Below, piece after piece: positions 1 through 6,986 of a stretch of DNA of 8,847 nucleotides. The DNA is from Candidatus Acetothermia bacterium (lineage in GTDB: Bacteria > Bipolaricaulota > Bipolaricaulia > Bipolaricaulales > Bipolaricaulaceae). Position 1 is the stretch's first letter. Each line of letters starts with the position of its first letter. The notes under the pieces are model-generated. The model worked only from the letters and a program-made list of their open reading frames with translations. It was not told where the DNA came from and made no database searches. The stretch spans positions 1 through 8,847 of the forward strand of contig DSBZ01000233.1 in the NCBI GenBank assembly GCA_011057175.1. The letters are read 5' to 3'. Both the position numbers and the translations under genes were made by a program.

Positions 1-3000
1 AGGCCACGATCGTCGCCTCCCAGCCCGGCCAGGTGACGGTGAAGGCCCAGGCCACGGTGGGATCCCTCACCGTCGAGACGAACGGCTCGGGTGAGAACAG
101 CACCCCGGCCACCAAGACCTACGTGAGCGGCTACATCGCCATCACGCCGGGGAACGCGACGAACGAGGTGGGGGATCCCCACACGTTCCTGATTGCCGCG
201 TACGCGGAAGGTGGGGCGCCAAGCTCGTGGGCTCTCAGCTACGCCGTGGCGCCGACGCCGGGTAGTGCAAGCCTGAGCGGGCCCACAGTCGCGCCCGACG
301 GGATGAGCGCCACCTGGAGCCTCACGATCAACAGCGCTGCGCCAGGGGTGTTCCTGGCAACCGCGACGGTGACGATGACGTTCCCCGGCGGGACGCAGGT
401 CGTACGGACGACGAACGGTCTGGGCGGAAGCACGGTGCCGGCACAGAAGACGTACCTGCAAGCTCGGATCAACCTGAGCCCGTTGTCCGCCACGAACGAG
501 GTGGGTGACCCCCACACGCTGGTTGCGCTGGTCGAGACGACAACGGACGGGTTTGTGTGGTCGCCAGCGGCAGGGGTGAACGTAGCGTTCTCCATCGTCA
601 GCGGCACGGCAACCTTCGTGGGCGAGGTCAACACCTCGGTCACGAACAGCGCTGGGCAGGCGACGACCCAGATCGTCTCCGCAACGCCGGGAACGGTCTT
701 CGTCCAGGCCGTAGCCGACCTGTTCGGTGATGGGACGTTCATTCGCGCCACGGGCACAGTGGGCAACGGGAACAACGCGGAGCTGACCTACGTCGATGCC
801 CGGATCAGCGTGACTCCGCTGGAGTCGGTGAACCTGGTGGGCACAAACCACACCGTGACCGCGCTCGTGGAGGTCAACGCCGGCGCGGGGTGGGGGCCTG
901 CTCCGGATGGGACGCCGGTCGTGTTCGCGCTTCTCAACAACACCGCGGGAGCCGCGTTTGTGACCTCGCCCACCACAACGACCACCGGCGGACAGGCCGC
1001 GGTGACCGTGTACGCCGAGAACCTGGGCGAGGTCGTGATCCGGGCGACGACGGATGCGACCATCGCTGGGCTTGTCCTGCGTCGAGAGACCGGATCCGGC
1101 GGCGCCAACGGGCCGGACGTGCTCAAGAGCTGGGTGCGCAATAACGAGCCCCCCACGGCGGAGAGCCTCTCTCTGGTGACGTGCCGAAACACGCCCCTCA
1201 TCTTCTCCCTGCGCGGCAGCGACCCGGACCTGAACCCGGCAGCCCCGGCGGCCCACCCGCTGACGTTCGCGATCGTGGGGGCACCGACCTATGGTGCCCT
1301 GAGCGGGACCCTGACCGCGGTTACCTACAACGCGCCCCACGAGGCGGCGGTAGACATGGTGTACACGCCGGAGCTTGATTTCCTCGGGACCGACTACGTC
1401 ACCTACACCGTGGCCGACCCCACCGGCGCGTTCGCGGTGGGAAGAGTGCAGATCAACGTGGTGGACTGCGGGGAGGAGATCGCCGGCGGAGGGGGCGCCC
1501 TCGGTCCGAGGATCGTGATCAACGAGATCGCCTGGGGCGGCACGGAAGCGGACCCGAACCACGAGTGGATCGAACTCTGTAGCTCGCTCGACGAGCCATT
1601 GGACCTCACGGGGTGGACGCTTCGCTGGCGGCGCAAGCAGCCGGCGACGGTGCTCGACCGGTATGTGAAGGTGGTGGAGTTGCGGGGCGTCCTCGACCCC
1701 GGCGGCTTCTACCTCATGGAGCGCCGTACCGACGACGTGGTCCGCGACATCAACGCCGACCTCATCTACGAGGAGACGGGCCCGGTGGTCATCACGGAGA
1801 TCGCGTGGGGCGGGACGGCGGCGAGCGCCGAGGACCAATGGATCGAGCTCACCAACGTCACCGAGAAGCCCGTGGATCTCACGGGGTGGGTCCTCCGCTG
1901 GCGCCTTGCGCAGCCGACCACGGCTGCGGAGCGGGAGTGGAAGGTGGTCGAGCTCCGCGGGGTCGTTGCCCCGTACACGACGTACCTCCTCGAGCGGGGA
2001 TCGGACGACGTGGTACGGGACATCCCGGCGGATCTCATCTACCACCTGGCCCTCGACCCCCGGGGCGAGGTGGTGGAGCTCCTCGACCCGGCAGGGAAGG
2101 TGGTGGACACCGCCAACGCTGACCGCGTGGGCATGGGCGGCTGGGCCGCCGGCTACGGCGTGGGTGGTGCACAACGGTACGCCACCATGGAGCGGGTGAA
2201 CCCGTTCGCGCGGGACACGGAGTGGAACTGGCGCGCCAACACCGGCTCCCTCACCCACGGCACCGATCGCGCGGGGAACGCCCTGATGGGAACTCCGGGC
2301 GCGGTGAACGAGCAGTTCCTCTTCTGGGCCTATCCGGGAGTGAATCCAACCGAGTTCCCGTCGGGTCTAGCGTCTCTTCCGTTCACCCTCGACCTCTGCG
2401 ACCGCGGGGAGGTGCTGGAGCTGGTCGATCCGTCCGGCAACGTCGTGGACACCGCCAATGCCGACAATCCCCACCGCGACGGGTGGGCGGCGGGCTATGG
2501 TCTCCATGGAGCGCACCCGTTCGCAACCATGGAACGGGTCGCCCCCTGGCTCCCCGATCTCGACGAGCATTGGACCCCAAACCAGTACATCGTGATCAAC
2601 GGTTTCGACGCACAAGGGGGCTGTCTTGTGGGCACGGCGCGGGCGACGAACGAGCCGGTAGTGATCGGGCATGTCTCAGGTCAAGCGTTGCCGGTCGTCC
2701 GCCGTGGAGAGCTCCTCACGATCGCCGTGGTGGCACCCGCCCTGCGCGACGAGGTTCCGTGCTTGCCGCGCGCTGTCCTCACCCGGACCGATGAGGTGGC
2801 CGGCGGAGCAGGGGCGTTGCTCCCCCTCGCAGGGGACCAGTGGACGCTGGAGGGGAAGCGCGTCGGCCCCACGGACAACTTCCTGTTCGAGCTGTCCACT
2901 GCCGAGCTCGAGCCGGGAACTTACCGACTGTGGATCTCCCTCGGCGAGGGCCGCTTCCGCGCCGTCTCGTTCGAAGTGGTGGCCAACCCCAGCGGGCGAT

Positions 3001-3002
3001 AG
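1..3002 (+). CDS. Large surface/secreted protein with Ig-like repeats, a cadherin-like domain and lamin-tail domains (5' end outside window)
   Basis: The frame is open from base 3 and its first codons (ATIVASQPGQVTVKAQATV) are the end of another Ig repeat. The GTG at 33 is therefore probably internal and the gene starts upstream; about 999 residues are visible. Three further invasin/Big_1-like repeats follow, each opening TYV/TYL..aRI..tP, with ATNEVGDPHT at 156-185 and 489-518 and a diverged copy near 825. About 1130-1470 is a cadherin-like domain (PPTAES..., SDPDLN, YTPELDFLGTDYVTY) flanked by two cysteines. About 1505-2660 carries lamin-tail (LTD) modules marked by NEIAWGGT, WIEL and LTGW.LRWR. 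The last 110 residues are an unassigned beta-rich domain. No sortase motif or C-terminal membrane segment is seen. A structural or adhesive role at the cell surface is inferred. The export signal must lie upstream of the window. Confidence 0.88.
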   Translation, partial: ATIVASQPGQVTVKAQATVGSLTVETNGSGENSTPATKTYVSGYIAITPGNATNEVGDPHTFLIAAYAEGGAPSSWALSYAVAPTPGSASLSGPTVAPDGMSATWSLTINSAAPGVFLATATVTMTFPGGTQVVRTTNGLGGSTVPAQKTYLQARINLSPLSATNEVGDPHTLVALVETTTDGFVWSPAAGVNVAFSIVSGTATFVGEVNTSVTNSAGQATTQIVSATPGTVFVQAVADLFGDGTFIRATGTVGNGNNAELTYVDARISVTPLESVNLVGTNHTVTALVEVNAGAGWGPAPDGTPVVFALLNNTAGAAFVTSPTTTTTGGQAAVTVYAENLGEVVIRATTDATIAGLVLRRETGSGGANGPDVLKSWVRNNEPPTAESLSLVTCRNTPLIFSLRGSDPDLNPAAPAAHPLTFAIVGAPTYGALSGTLTAVTYNAPHEAAVDMVYTPELDFLGTDYVTYTVADPTGAFAVGRVQINVVDCGEEIAGGGGALGPRIVINEIAWGGTEADPNHEWIELCSSLDEPLDLTGWTLRWRRKQPATVLDRYVKVVELRGVLDPGGFYLMERRTDDVVRDINADLIYEETGPVVITEIAWGGTAASAEDQWIELTNVTEKPVDLTGWVLRWRLAQPTTAAEREWKVVELRGVVAPYTTYLLERGSDDVVRDIPADLIYHLALDPRGEVVELLDPAGKVVDTANADRVGMGGWAAGYGVGGAQRYATMERVNPFARDTEWNWRANTGSLTHGTDRAGNALMGTPGAVNEQFLFWAYPGVNPTEFPSGLASLPFTLDLCDRGEVLELVDPSGNVVDTANADNPHRDGWAAGYGLHGAHPFATMERVAPWLPDLDEHWTPNQYIVINGFDAQGGCLVGTARATNEPVVIGHVSGQALPVVRRGELLTIAVVAPALRDEVPCLPRAVLTRTDEVAGGAGALLPLAGDQWTLEGKRVGPTDNFLFELSTAELEPGTYRLWISLGEGRFRAVSFEVVANPSGR
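117..1137 (+). repeat. Three tandem invasin-like Ig domain repeats, period 333-336 bp
   Basis: Each unit starts with a TYV/TYL-x-x-(A/Y)-I linker and runs about 111-112 residues. The best-kept block is ATNEVGDPHT at 156-185 and again at 489-518, exactly 333 bp apart. The third copy has SVNLVGTNHT from 825, 336 bp further on. The middle copy has the typical Big_1/invasin pattern (GVNVAFSIVSGTATF, then TNSAGQATTQIVS..GTVFVQA). The end of a fourth, upstream unit is visible before base 117. These are stalk-like Ig folds that usually space a functional domain away from the cell surface. Confidence 0.8.
1505..2660 (+). repeat. Lamin-tail domain region: N-half, complete copy, C-half
   Basis: A first lamin-tail N-terminal half (1513-1770, VINEIAWGGT to DINADLIY) is followed directly by a complete second domain (about 1783-2330, VITEIAWGGT to the MGTPGAVNEQF end). 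A separate C-terminal half follows (about 2384-2560, FTLDLCDRGEVLELVDPSG through DTANAD and WAAGYG). The missing C-half of copy one and the missing N-half of copy three break at the same place, just after DLIY. At DNA level the repeats are close, for example gtggacaccgccaa at 2102-2115 and 2445-2458. Lamin-tail domains are Ig-like folds found in many secreted bacterial proteins. Confidence 0.75.
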
Positions 3003-3024
3003 AGGCAGGGAGCGAACACTGGGA

Positions 3025-3056
3025 GAAGGGCCTGAGGCACGAGCCTCGGGCCCTTC
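3025..3056. terminator. Strong hairpin between convergent genes, probable bidirectional terminator
   Basis: The arms 3025-3038 and 3043-3056 pair over 14 bases with a single U-G wobble on the + strand, around a four-base loop (ACGA). The hairpin starts 22 nt after the stop of the surface-protein gene and lies 20 nt beyond the stop of the minus-strand gene ending at 3076. Neither side has a true U-run; only a pyrimidine-rich CUUCC follows on the + strand. Position and stem strength favour a terminator for both transcripts, although the classical tail is missing. Confidence 0.7.
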
Positions 3057-3075
3057 CTTCCAAGTGCGCAGGCCC

Positions 3076-4503
3076 CTAGAAGATCGCCTTCCACCCCGTC
3101 GTGAGGATCCACGTCTTGGCGAGGTCGTGCGGGTCGACCTCCCCGACCTTGAGGCCCACGTTGAGGAGGACCCCGCGTGACAGGGGGAAGTAGAGGATGA
3201 GGTTTCCCATTGAAAACCCAAAGAGGCTCTGCTCTCCGCGCTTGAAGTACAAGGAGATCTGGAATCGACCTGGGTTTCCACAGCATGGAACCACAGGGCC
3301 CTCGAGCTGCCACAGCTCGAAGAACTGGACATAGCCCGTGACGCGCGCGTCCTTGACGGAGTTGAACGAGGTCAGGAGCCGGAGCACGTACCCGGGAGGG
3401 ACGTCGCACTTGATCTCAATCCCGTAGAGGTCGAAACCCGTCAGCCCGAATCCGGTCTGCGGCATGGCCAAGGCGACGAGCGGCTTGACGCAGGCGACGA
3501 AGTCTGAGGTCACCCGCAACGCTGGCTCCAGCTTCTTCTCCTCCACGGTGAACGTGGCCTTGAGGTCGAAGAAGGTGCGGATGCTGCCGCAGCCGGGGCA
3601 CGGGATCTCGATGTCCTTCACCAAGAAGGAGAGGAACTCGAACCCACCCTTGCTCTGCACGAACTGGAGTTCCCATTTGGTGGGACACCCCTCGCAGATC
3701 CATGGGCCGTTGAGGGTCAGGCGCTGTTCTCCGAACGTGGGGGTGAGGGTGACGAACGTCGTGCGACTGTCAAACGTGATCGGGCCGATGTCTCCCTGGA
3801 CCCGAAAGGCGATGTAGGAACCTGTCTGGGGCTCCGTGCCGGAGTAGTAGAACGTGGCAATCCACGTTGCCCCCGGGACAGTTGTGCGGGCATCCACGGT
3901 CCACGAGCTGAGCGCCGGTACGGAGGGATCGAAGTCGAGGGCCAGCGTGATGGGGAGGCGCCACGGTGAAGGCCAAGCCCCCTCCAGCGCGATCGACGTC
4001 CTGGTCACGAGCGAGGTGAAGGCGATGTCGGTCCAAGTAGCCCGGAAGCTCTGCTGAAGGTAAGTGAACCGCGCCTGAACTTCGGTCAAGAACCGGTACC
4101 CCTCCCAAGCGAAAGTCGGTCCCGACCAGATCAGCTCGCCTTCGGAGATCAAGGCGAACGTCCCGATCGTCTCGCCAGGCGTCAGGACGACCAACTGGAC
4201 GGTCCCCAGGTCCCATCCGCCCGTCTCCGTCTGAACCAGGTAGTGCACCCAGTCATTCCCGATGAACCCTGGTTCAGGGATGTAGGTCAGGTTGGGAGGG
4301 ATGCCGACGAGGACTCCATTGGCCGGCAGCTGGAGGATGGTGTAGAGGAGGTCGCGATCCTCCTCGCCGAGGAGGAACGGGGTCGGCGTGCCACTGGGAA
4401 CGAACACAACCTGCATGGGAGCTAGGGGGACCTGGGCCCCCCACCCGACGAAAGCGATGGCCAGCAACCCCACCAGTCCGACGCTTCTCGCTCTCTGCTT
4501 CAT
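3076..4503 (-). CDS. Exported beta-rich protein with cadherin-like N-terminal domain, eight cysteines and an outer-membrane-like C-terminus
   Basis: The protein has 475 residues from the ATG at 4503. Upstream in-frame GTG (4506) and TTG (4509) codons are rejected because GGGAGG lies 6 nt before the ATG. Residues 1-23 form a signal peptide (basic MKQRAR, hydrophobic core, cleavage near GWGA). About residues 35-107 form a cadherin-like domain containing NLTYIPEPGFIGNDW. The remainder is beta-rich and matches no family I recognise. It has cysteines at 270/273 (CEGC), 302/305 (CPGC), 338, 366 and 407/408 (CC). The last strand, WILTTGWKAIF, alternates hydrophobic residues and ends in phenylalanine, as outer-membrane barrels do. 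The start overlaps the upstream gene's stop as TGATG, so translation is probably coupled. An envelope protein is the safest call; barrel versus soluble beta domain is undecided. Confidence 0.85.
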   Translation of the reverse strand: MKQRARSVGLVGLLAIAFVGWGAQVPLAPMQVVFVPSGTPTPFLLGEEDRDLLYTILQLPANGVLVGIPPNLTYIPEPGFIGNDWVHYLVQTETGGWDLGTVQLVVLTPGETIGTFALISEGELIWSGPTFAWEGYRFLTEVQARFTYLQQSFRATWTDIAFTSLVTRTSIALEGAWPSPWRLPITLALDFDPSVPALSSWTVDARTTVPGATWIATFYYSGTEPQTGSYIAFRVQGDIGPITFDSRTTFVTLTPTFGEQRLTLNGPWICEGCPTKWELQFVQSKGGFEFLSFLVKDIEIPCPGCGSIRTFFDLKATFTVEEKKLEPALRVTSDFVACVKPLVALAMPQTGFGLTGFDLYGIEIKCDVPPGYVLRLLTSFNSVKDARVTGYVQFFELWQLEGPVVPCCGNPGRFQISLYFKRGEQSLFGFSMGNLILYFPLSRGVLLNVGLKVGEVDPHDLAKTWILTTGWKAIF

Positions 4504-5029
4504 CACCAACCTCCCTGTTGCTCCTCAAGACCGGCTGCGACGAAATGGATCCCTTCGCTCGGGGCGCCCGTCACCGATACGAGGAAGGAAAACGCCTCCT
4601 GGCCCTTGACCACGGTGAGGAAGTACGATCCTGGCCCAGCAGGTGCAGTTACGCGCAGCCAACCGCGTGGATCCCAGGTCCAGCGGGCAGTTAGGAGGAA
4701 CATCCCCTCCCCCTCGAGATGAGATAGGCTCACCCACGCCACGCTCCCCTGCGGTGGAAGGAGCACCGGGATCTCCTGCCCGGCTGAGAACGCTCCCCCA
4801 GTCTGGGTGAAGATGTACCATGTCTGGACCCGTTCGCTGGCCAGGCGTGTGGCGAGCTCGGCCAGGCCAACGTTGGGTGCCGATCGAGCCTCCGGCCCAA
4901 CCCAATGGGTCGTGATCCCCGGGGTCACCCGCAGTCGGACCATCCCTACGTCCAGTGCCCCGTAGGGATCGACCACAGCGAACGTGAACTCGTCCGTCCC
5001 TACGAACTCCGGTTCAGGGATGTAGGTCA
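4271..5029 (-). repeat. 19-bp identical segment shared by the two cadherin-like domains (4271-4289 and 5011-5029)
   Basis: On the minus strand both copies read TGACCTACATCCCTGAACC and encode LTYIPEP in the same frame. The same synonymous codons are used throughout. They mark the conserved strand before the F(V/I)G(T/N)D motif of the cadherin-like domain in the two coupled genes. A domain duplication within the locus, or gene conversion, would explain this. Confidence 0.7.
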
Positions 5030-5252
5030 ACTGGGGCGCTGTCCCCTCCAGCCGACCATGATGGGGGCCCCCGAGGATGGAAAAGGTCAAGGTATCCCCA
5101 TCCGGGTCCGTTGCTGAGAGCGTCAGCGCGGTCGGGGTGCCCAAGCCAACATCCACCACCGAGAGCTCAGCCCGTGGTGGGTGGTTCCCCGCCAGGCCGA
5201 CTACGCCGACCCCCGCCACGATCGCACATATCGCGAAGGTTCGTAGCCACAT
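4503..5252 (-). CDS. Small exported protein with one cadherin-like domain
   Basis: The protein has 249 residues from the ATG at 5252. A TTG at 5285 would add MVGPRAAKYRP, but that start has no ribosome site and would bury the signal peptide. Residues 1-22 (MWLRTFAICAIVAGVGVVGLAG) are a clear signal peptide. Residues 23-110 are a cadherin/Big_9-like domain: NHPPRAELS, an acidic DPDGD motif at 50-54 of the type that binds calcium, HHGRLEG, then LTYIPEPEFVGTDEFTF. Residues 111-249 are beta-rich with no cysteines and no family I recognise. No Shine-Dalgarno sequence precedes the ATG. It is the first gene of a pair; its TGA shares one base with the next ATG (TGATG). The pair probably acts together at the cell envelope, by inference from coupling and the shared domain. 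Confidence 0.82.
   Translation of the reverse strand: MWLRTFAICAIVAGVGVVGLAGNHPPRAELSVVDVGLGTPTALTLSATDPDGDTLTFSILGGPHHGRLEGTAPQLTYIPEPEFVGTDEFTFAVVDPYGALDVGMVRLRVTPGITTHWVGPEARSAPNVGLAELATRLASERVQTWYIFTQTGGAFSAGQEIPVLLPPQGSVAWVSLSHLEGEGMFLLTARWTWDPRGWLRVTAPAGPGSYFLTVVKGQEAFSFLVSVTGAPSEGIHFVAAGLEEQQGGW
4510..4515 (-). promoter_or_regulatory. Ribosome binding site GGGAGG for the eight-cysteine protein gene
   Basis: On the minus strand GGGAGG is followed by six bases (TTGGTG) and then ATG at 4503. This decides the start over the GTG and TTG codons just upstream, which would lie too close to it. The site is inside the last codons of the preceding gene. Confidence 0.75.
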
Positions 5253-5412
5253 GGGTCTATACTTGGCTGCGCGAGGGCCCACCAAGATGGCAGTTGGGCA
5301 GACCGGCGGGGAACCCCGCGGCCCGGACGAGGGCGCTTGTTCCGTGATGTGGGCTACACTGCCTGGCCTCGGTCACCACCGGGGCGCTAGCCCCTACGCG
5401 GACAGCGACGCG
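5253..5412 (-). other. 160-bp gap between the flavodiiron gene and the secreted-protein pair
   Basis: No gene is seen. Two short G+C-rich hairpins could end the flavodiiron transcript: 5381-5394 (5-bp stem GGGGC/GCCCC, 4-nt loop) and 5306-5319 (GCGGGG, two bases, CCCCGC). Neither has a U-run. A weak promoter candidate for the next gene reads TTGGTG, 18 nt, TATAGA, ending three bases before its ATG at 5252. That is too close for a normal leader. Confidence 0.4.
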
Positions 5413-6627
5413 CTAGACTCCGGCACCAGTGGGCCGGCCAGGGGCCGGCGGGGAGTGGATCTTGCCCGCCAGTTCGCCGGCGAGGGCTGCCGCTTGGGCC
5501 TCGGCTTCCGCATCCGGCGCGCCGTGGACCTCCACCGCCCCCACGACCTCAATCCCGGTCGGAGCGAGGATCTCGCCCGCCTGGCGCAGGGCGCCGCCTC
5601 CCCAGCCGTACGAGCTCACCACAGCTGCGTACCTGAGAGGCGGCTTGAGGGCCTTTACGAGGTTCACCGCGCTGAGGGCGGCAGGGTGGAGGCCGCCGAG
5701 CACGGTCGGCGCGCCGAGCACGATCGCCCGGGCGTCCACGAGGTCGCCGGCGAGGTCACCCACATCCACGTGCGCTAGCTCGTGCACCGCGACCTGGACC
5801 CCGCGGCCGAGCAAGACCTCCACCGCAGCCCGCACGAGCCGCTCCGTTGACCCCCACATGCTCACATAGGCGACGACGACCTTGGGGAGCGTCTCGCCTG
5901 CAGTCCACTTCCGGTACAGGCTGAGGATCCGCTCCGGGTGCCGCCACAGCGGCCCGTGGCTCGGGGCGATGAGCTCGATCGGAAGATCGGCGAGCTTCTC
6001 TATCGCCCGCTCCCCGGCCTTGCGGAACGGCATCATGATCTCGCCGAAATACATCTGGGCACGCACAGGAAGATCGGGCACCTCCTCGTCGTACATCCCG
6101 GCTGCGATGTGGGCGCCGAAGAAATCGCACGGGAAGAGGACCTCGTCCTCGACGAGGTAGGTGAACATCGTCTCCGGCCAGTGGAGGAACGGCGCGTCCA
6201 CGAAGCGAAGGGTCTTCCCGCCGAGATCGAGCGTGTCGCCCTCCTTCACGACCCGCATCCGTTCCTGCGGCACGCGGTAGTGGCGAACGGCCAGGTCCGC
6301 CCCCTTCGCGGTGAGGACGAGCCTCGCCCGGGGAGCCGCCGCGAGGACGGTGGGGATCGCGCCGGCGTGGTCGGGTTCGGCGTGGTTCATGATCACGTAG
6401 TCGAGCCCTGCCGGATCCGCGACCGCGTCGATCTTGGCGAGGAGCTCGGCCTCGAACCCCGGGTTCACCGTGTCCACGAGGGCCGTTTTGGTGCCCCCCT
6501 TCACGAGGTACGCGTTGTACGAGGTCCCGCGGGGAAGCGGGATCAGGCCGTCGAAGATCCGCCGGCCCCAATCCTTGACCCCGACCCAGTAGACGCCTTC
6601 TCTAAGCTCGATCACAGCTGGCTTCAT
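5413..6627 (-). CDS. Flavodiiron protein (A-type flavoprotein, O2/NO reductase)
   Basis: The protein has 404 residues, the usual length of a two-domain flavodiiron protein. Residues 1-245 are a metallo-beta-lactamase-like diiron domain with every expected ligand: H82-x-E84-x-D86-H87 (NHAEPDHAG), H149 (FLHWPE), D168 (FPCDFF) and H224 (SHGPLW). Residues 249-392 are a flavodoxin-like FMN domain with the phosphate loop SMWGSTERL at 256-264 and SSYGWGGGA at 338-346. No rubredoxin or flavin-reductase domain is fused, so electrons probably come from a separate rubredoxin. The family reduces O2 to water and/or NO to N2O in the cytoplasm of anaerobes; the substrate preference cannot be read here. The ATG at 6627 is chosen for GGAGG six bases upstream and family alignment. 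It lies 26 bp inside the preceding gene, so translation is probably coupled. Confidence 0.95.
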   Translation of the reverse strand: MKPAVIELREGVYWVGVKDWGRRIFDGLIPLPRGTSYNAYLVKGGTKTALVDTVNPGFEAELLAKIDAVADPAGLDYVIMNHAEPDHAGAIPTVLAAAPRARLVLTAKGADLAVRHYRVPQERMRVVKEGDTLDLGGKTLRFVDAPFLHWPETMFTYLVEDEVLFPCDFFGAHIAAGMYDEEVPDLPVRAQMYFGEIMMPFRKAGERAIEKLADLPIELIAPSHGPLWRHPERILSLYRKWTAGETLPKVVVAYVSMWGSTERLVRAAVEVLLGRGVQVAVHELAHVDVGDLAGDLVDARAIVLGAPTVLGGLHPAALSAVNLVKALKPPLRYAAVVSSYGWGGGALRQAGEILAPTGIEVVGAVEVHGAPDAEAEAQAAALAGELAGKIHSPPAPGRPTGAGV

Positions 6628-6967
6628 CGCTCCCCTCCAGTTCGTCCAACAGCGCCGCCGCCCGCCGGAGGTGGGGGATGACGATCGAGCCCCCCACCAC
6701 CAGGGCGACGGACATCGCCTCCATGAGCTCGTCGCCCGTCGCCCCCGCCTCCCACGCCCCGACGACGTGGTAGGTGACGCAGTCATCGCAGCGCAGGACG
6801 AGGGAGGCCACGAGCCCGAGGAGCTCCTTCGTGGCCCGGGGAAGCACCCCCTCCTCGTAGGCCGCGGAGTCGAGGGCCAAGAACCGCTTCGTGACCAGGT
6901 TCGCCCGCTTGAGGGTGAGCGCATGGAGGCGCTCCCGCTCCGCAAAGAACTCCTCCCGTCTGCCCAT
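6602..6967 (-). CDS. AhpD-like / carboxymuconolactone decarboxylase family protein
   Basis: The protein has 121 residues, typical for a single-domain family member. The redox core is C60-x2-C63-x3-H67 (RCDDCVTYH), followed by the family's AWEAGATGDELMEAM and a helical end (VALVVGGSIVIPHLRRAAALL). In AhpD-type proteins this CxxC-H site reduces peroxides or partner peroxiredoxins, so a thiol peroxidase or reductase role is the likely assignment. The decarboxylase name only reflects the family title. The ATG at 6967 has AGGAG six bases upstream (6974-6978), inside the 19-nt gap after the hemerythrin gene. The 3' end overlaps the flavodiiron start by 26 bp. Its position between two diiron proteins supports a peroxide- or thiol-stress job in the same operon. 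Confidence 0.9.
   Translation of the reverse strand: MGRREEFFAERERLHALTLKRANLVTKRFLALDSAAYEEGVLPRATKELLGLVASLVLRCDDCVTYHVVGAWEAGATGDELMEAMSVALVVGGSIVIPHLRRAAALLDELEGSDEASCDRA
6634..6638 (-). promoter_or_regulatory. Ribosome binding site GGAGG for the flavodiiron gene
   Basis: GGAGG on the minus strand is followed by six bases and the ATG at 6627. It sits inside the 3' end of the AhpD-like gene. It fixes the start of a frame that stays open upstream to about 7134. Confidence 0.75.
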
Positions 6968-6986
6968 CGTGGTCTCCTCTGTCGCA

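Noticed and set aside
33..35. GTG at 33 as the true start of the surface protein
   Set aside because: In-frame coding continues to the window edge and encodes the end of an Ig repeat. There is no signal peptide after the GTG.
5306..5319. GCGGGG-AA-CCCCGC inverted repeat as a strong terminator
   Set aside because: The two-base loop is too tight and there is no U-run. It is kept only as a weak possibility in the gap description.
5077..5778. Plus-strand open frame spanning the gap and the flavodiiron C-terminus
   Set aside because: It is a shadow of two minus-strand genes, with no domain and no credible ribosome site.
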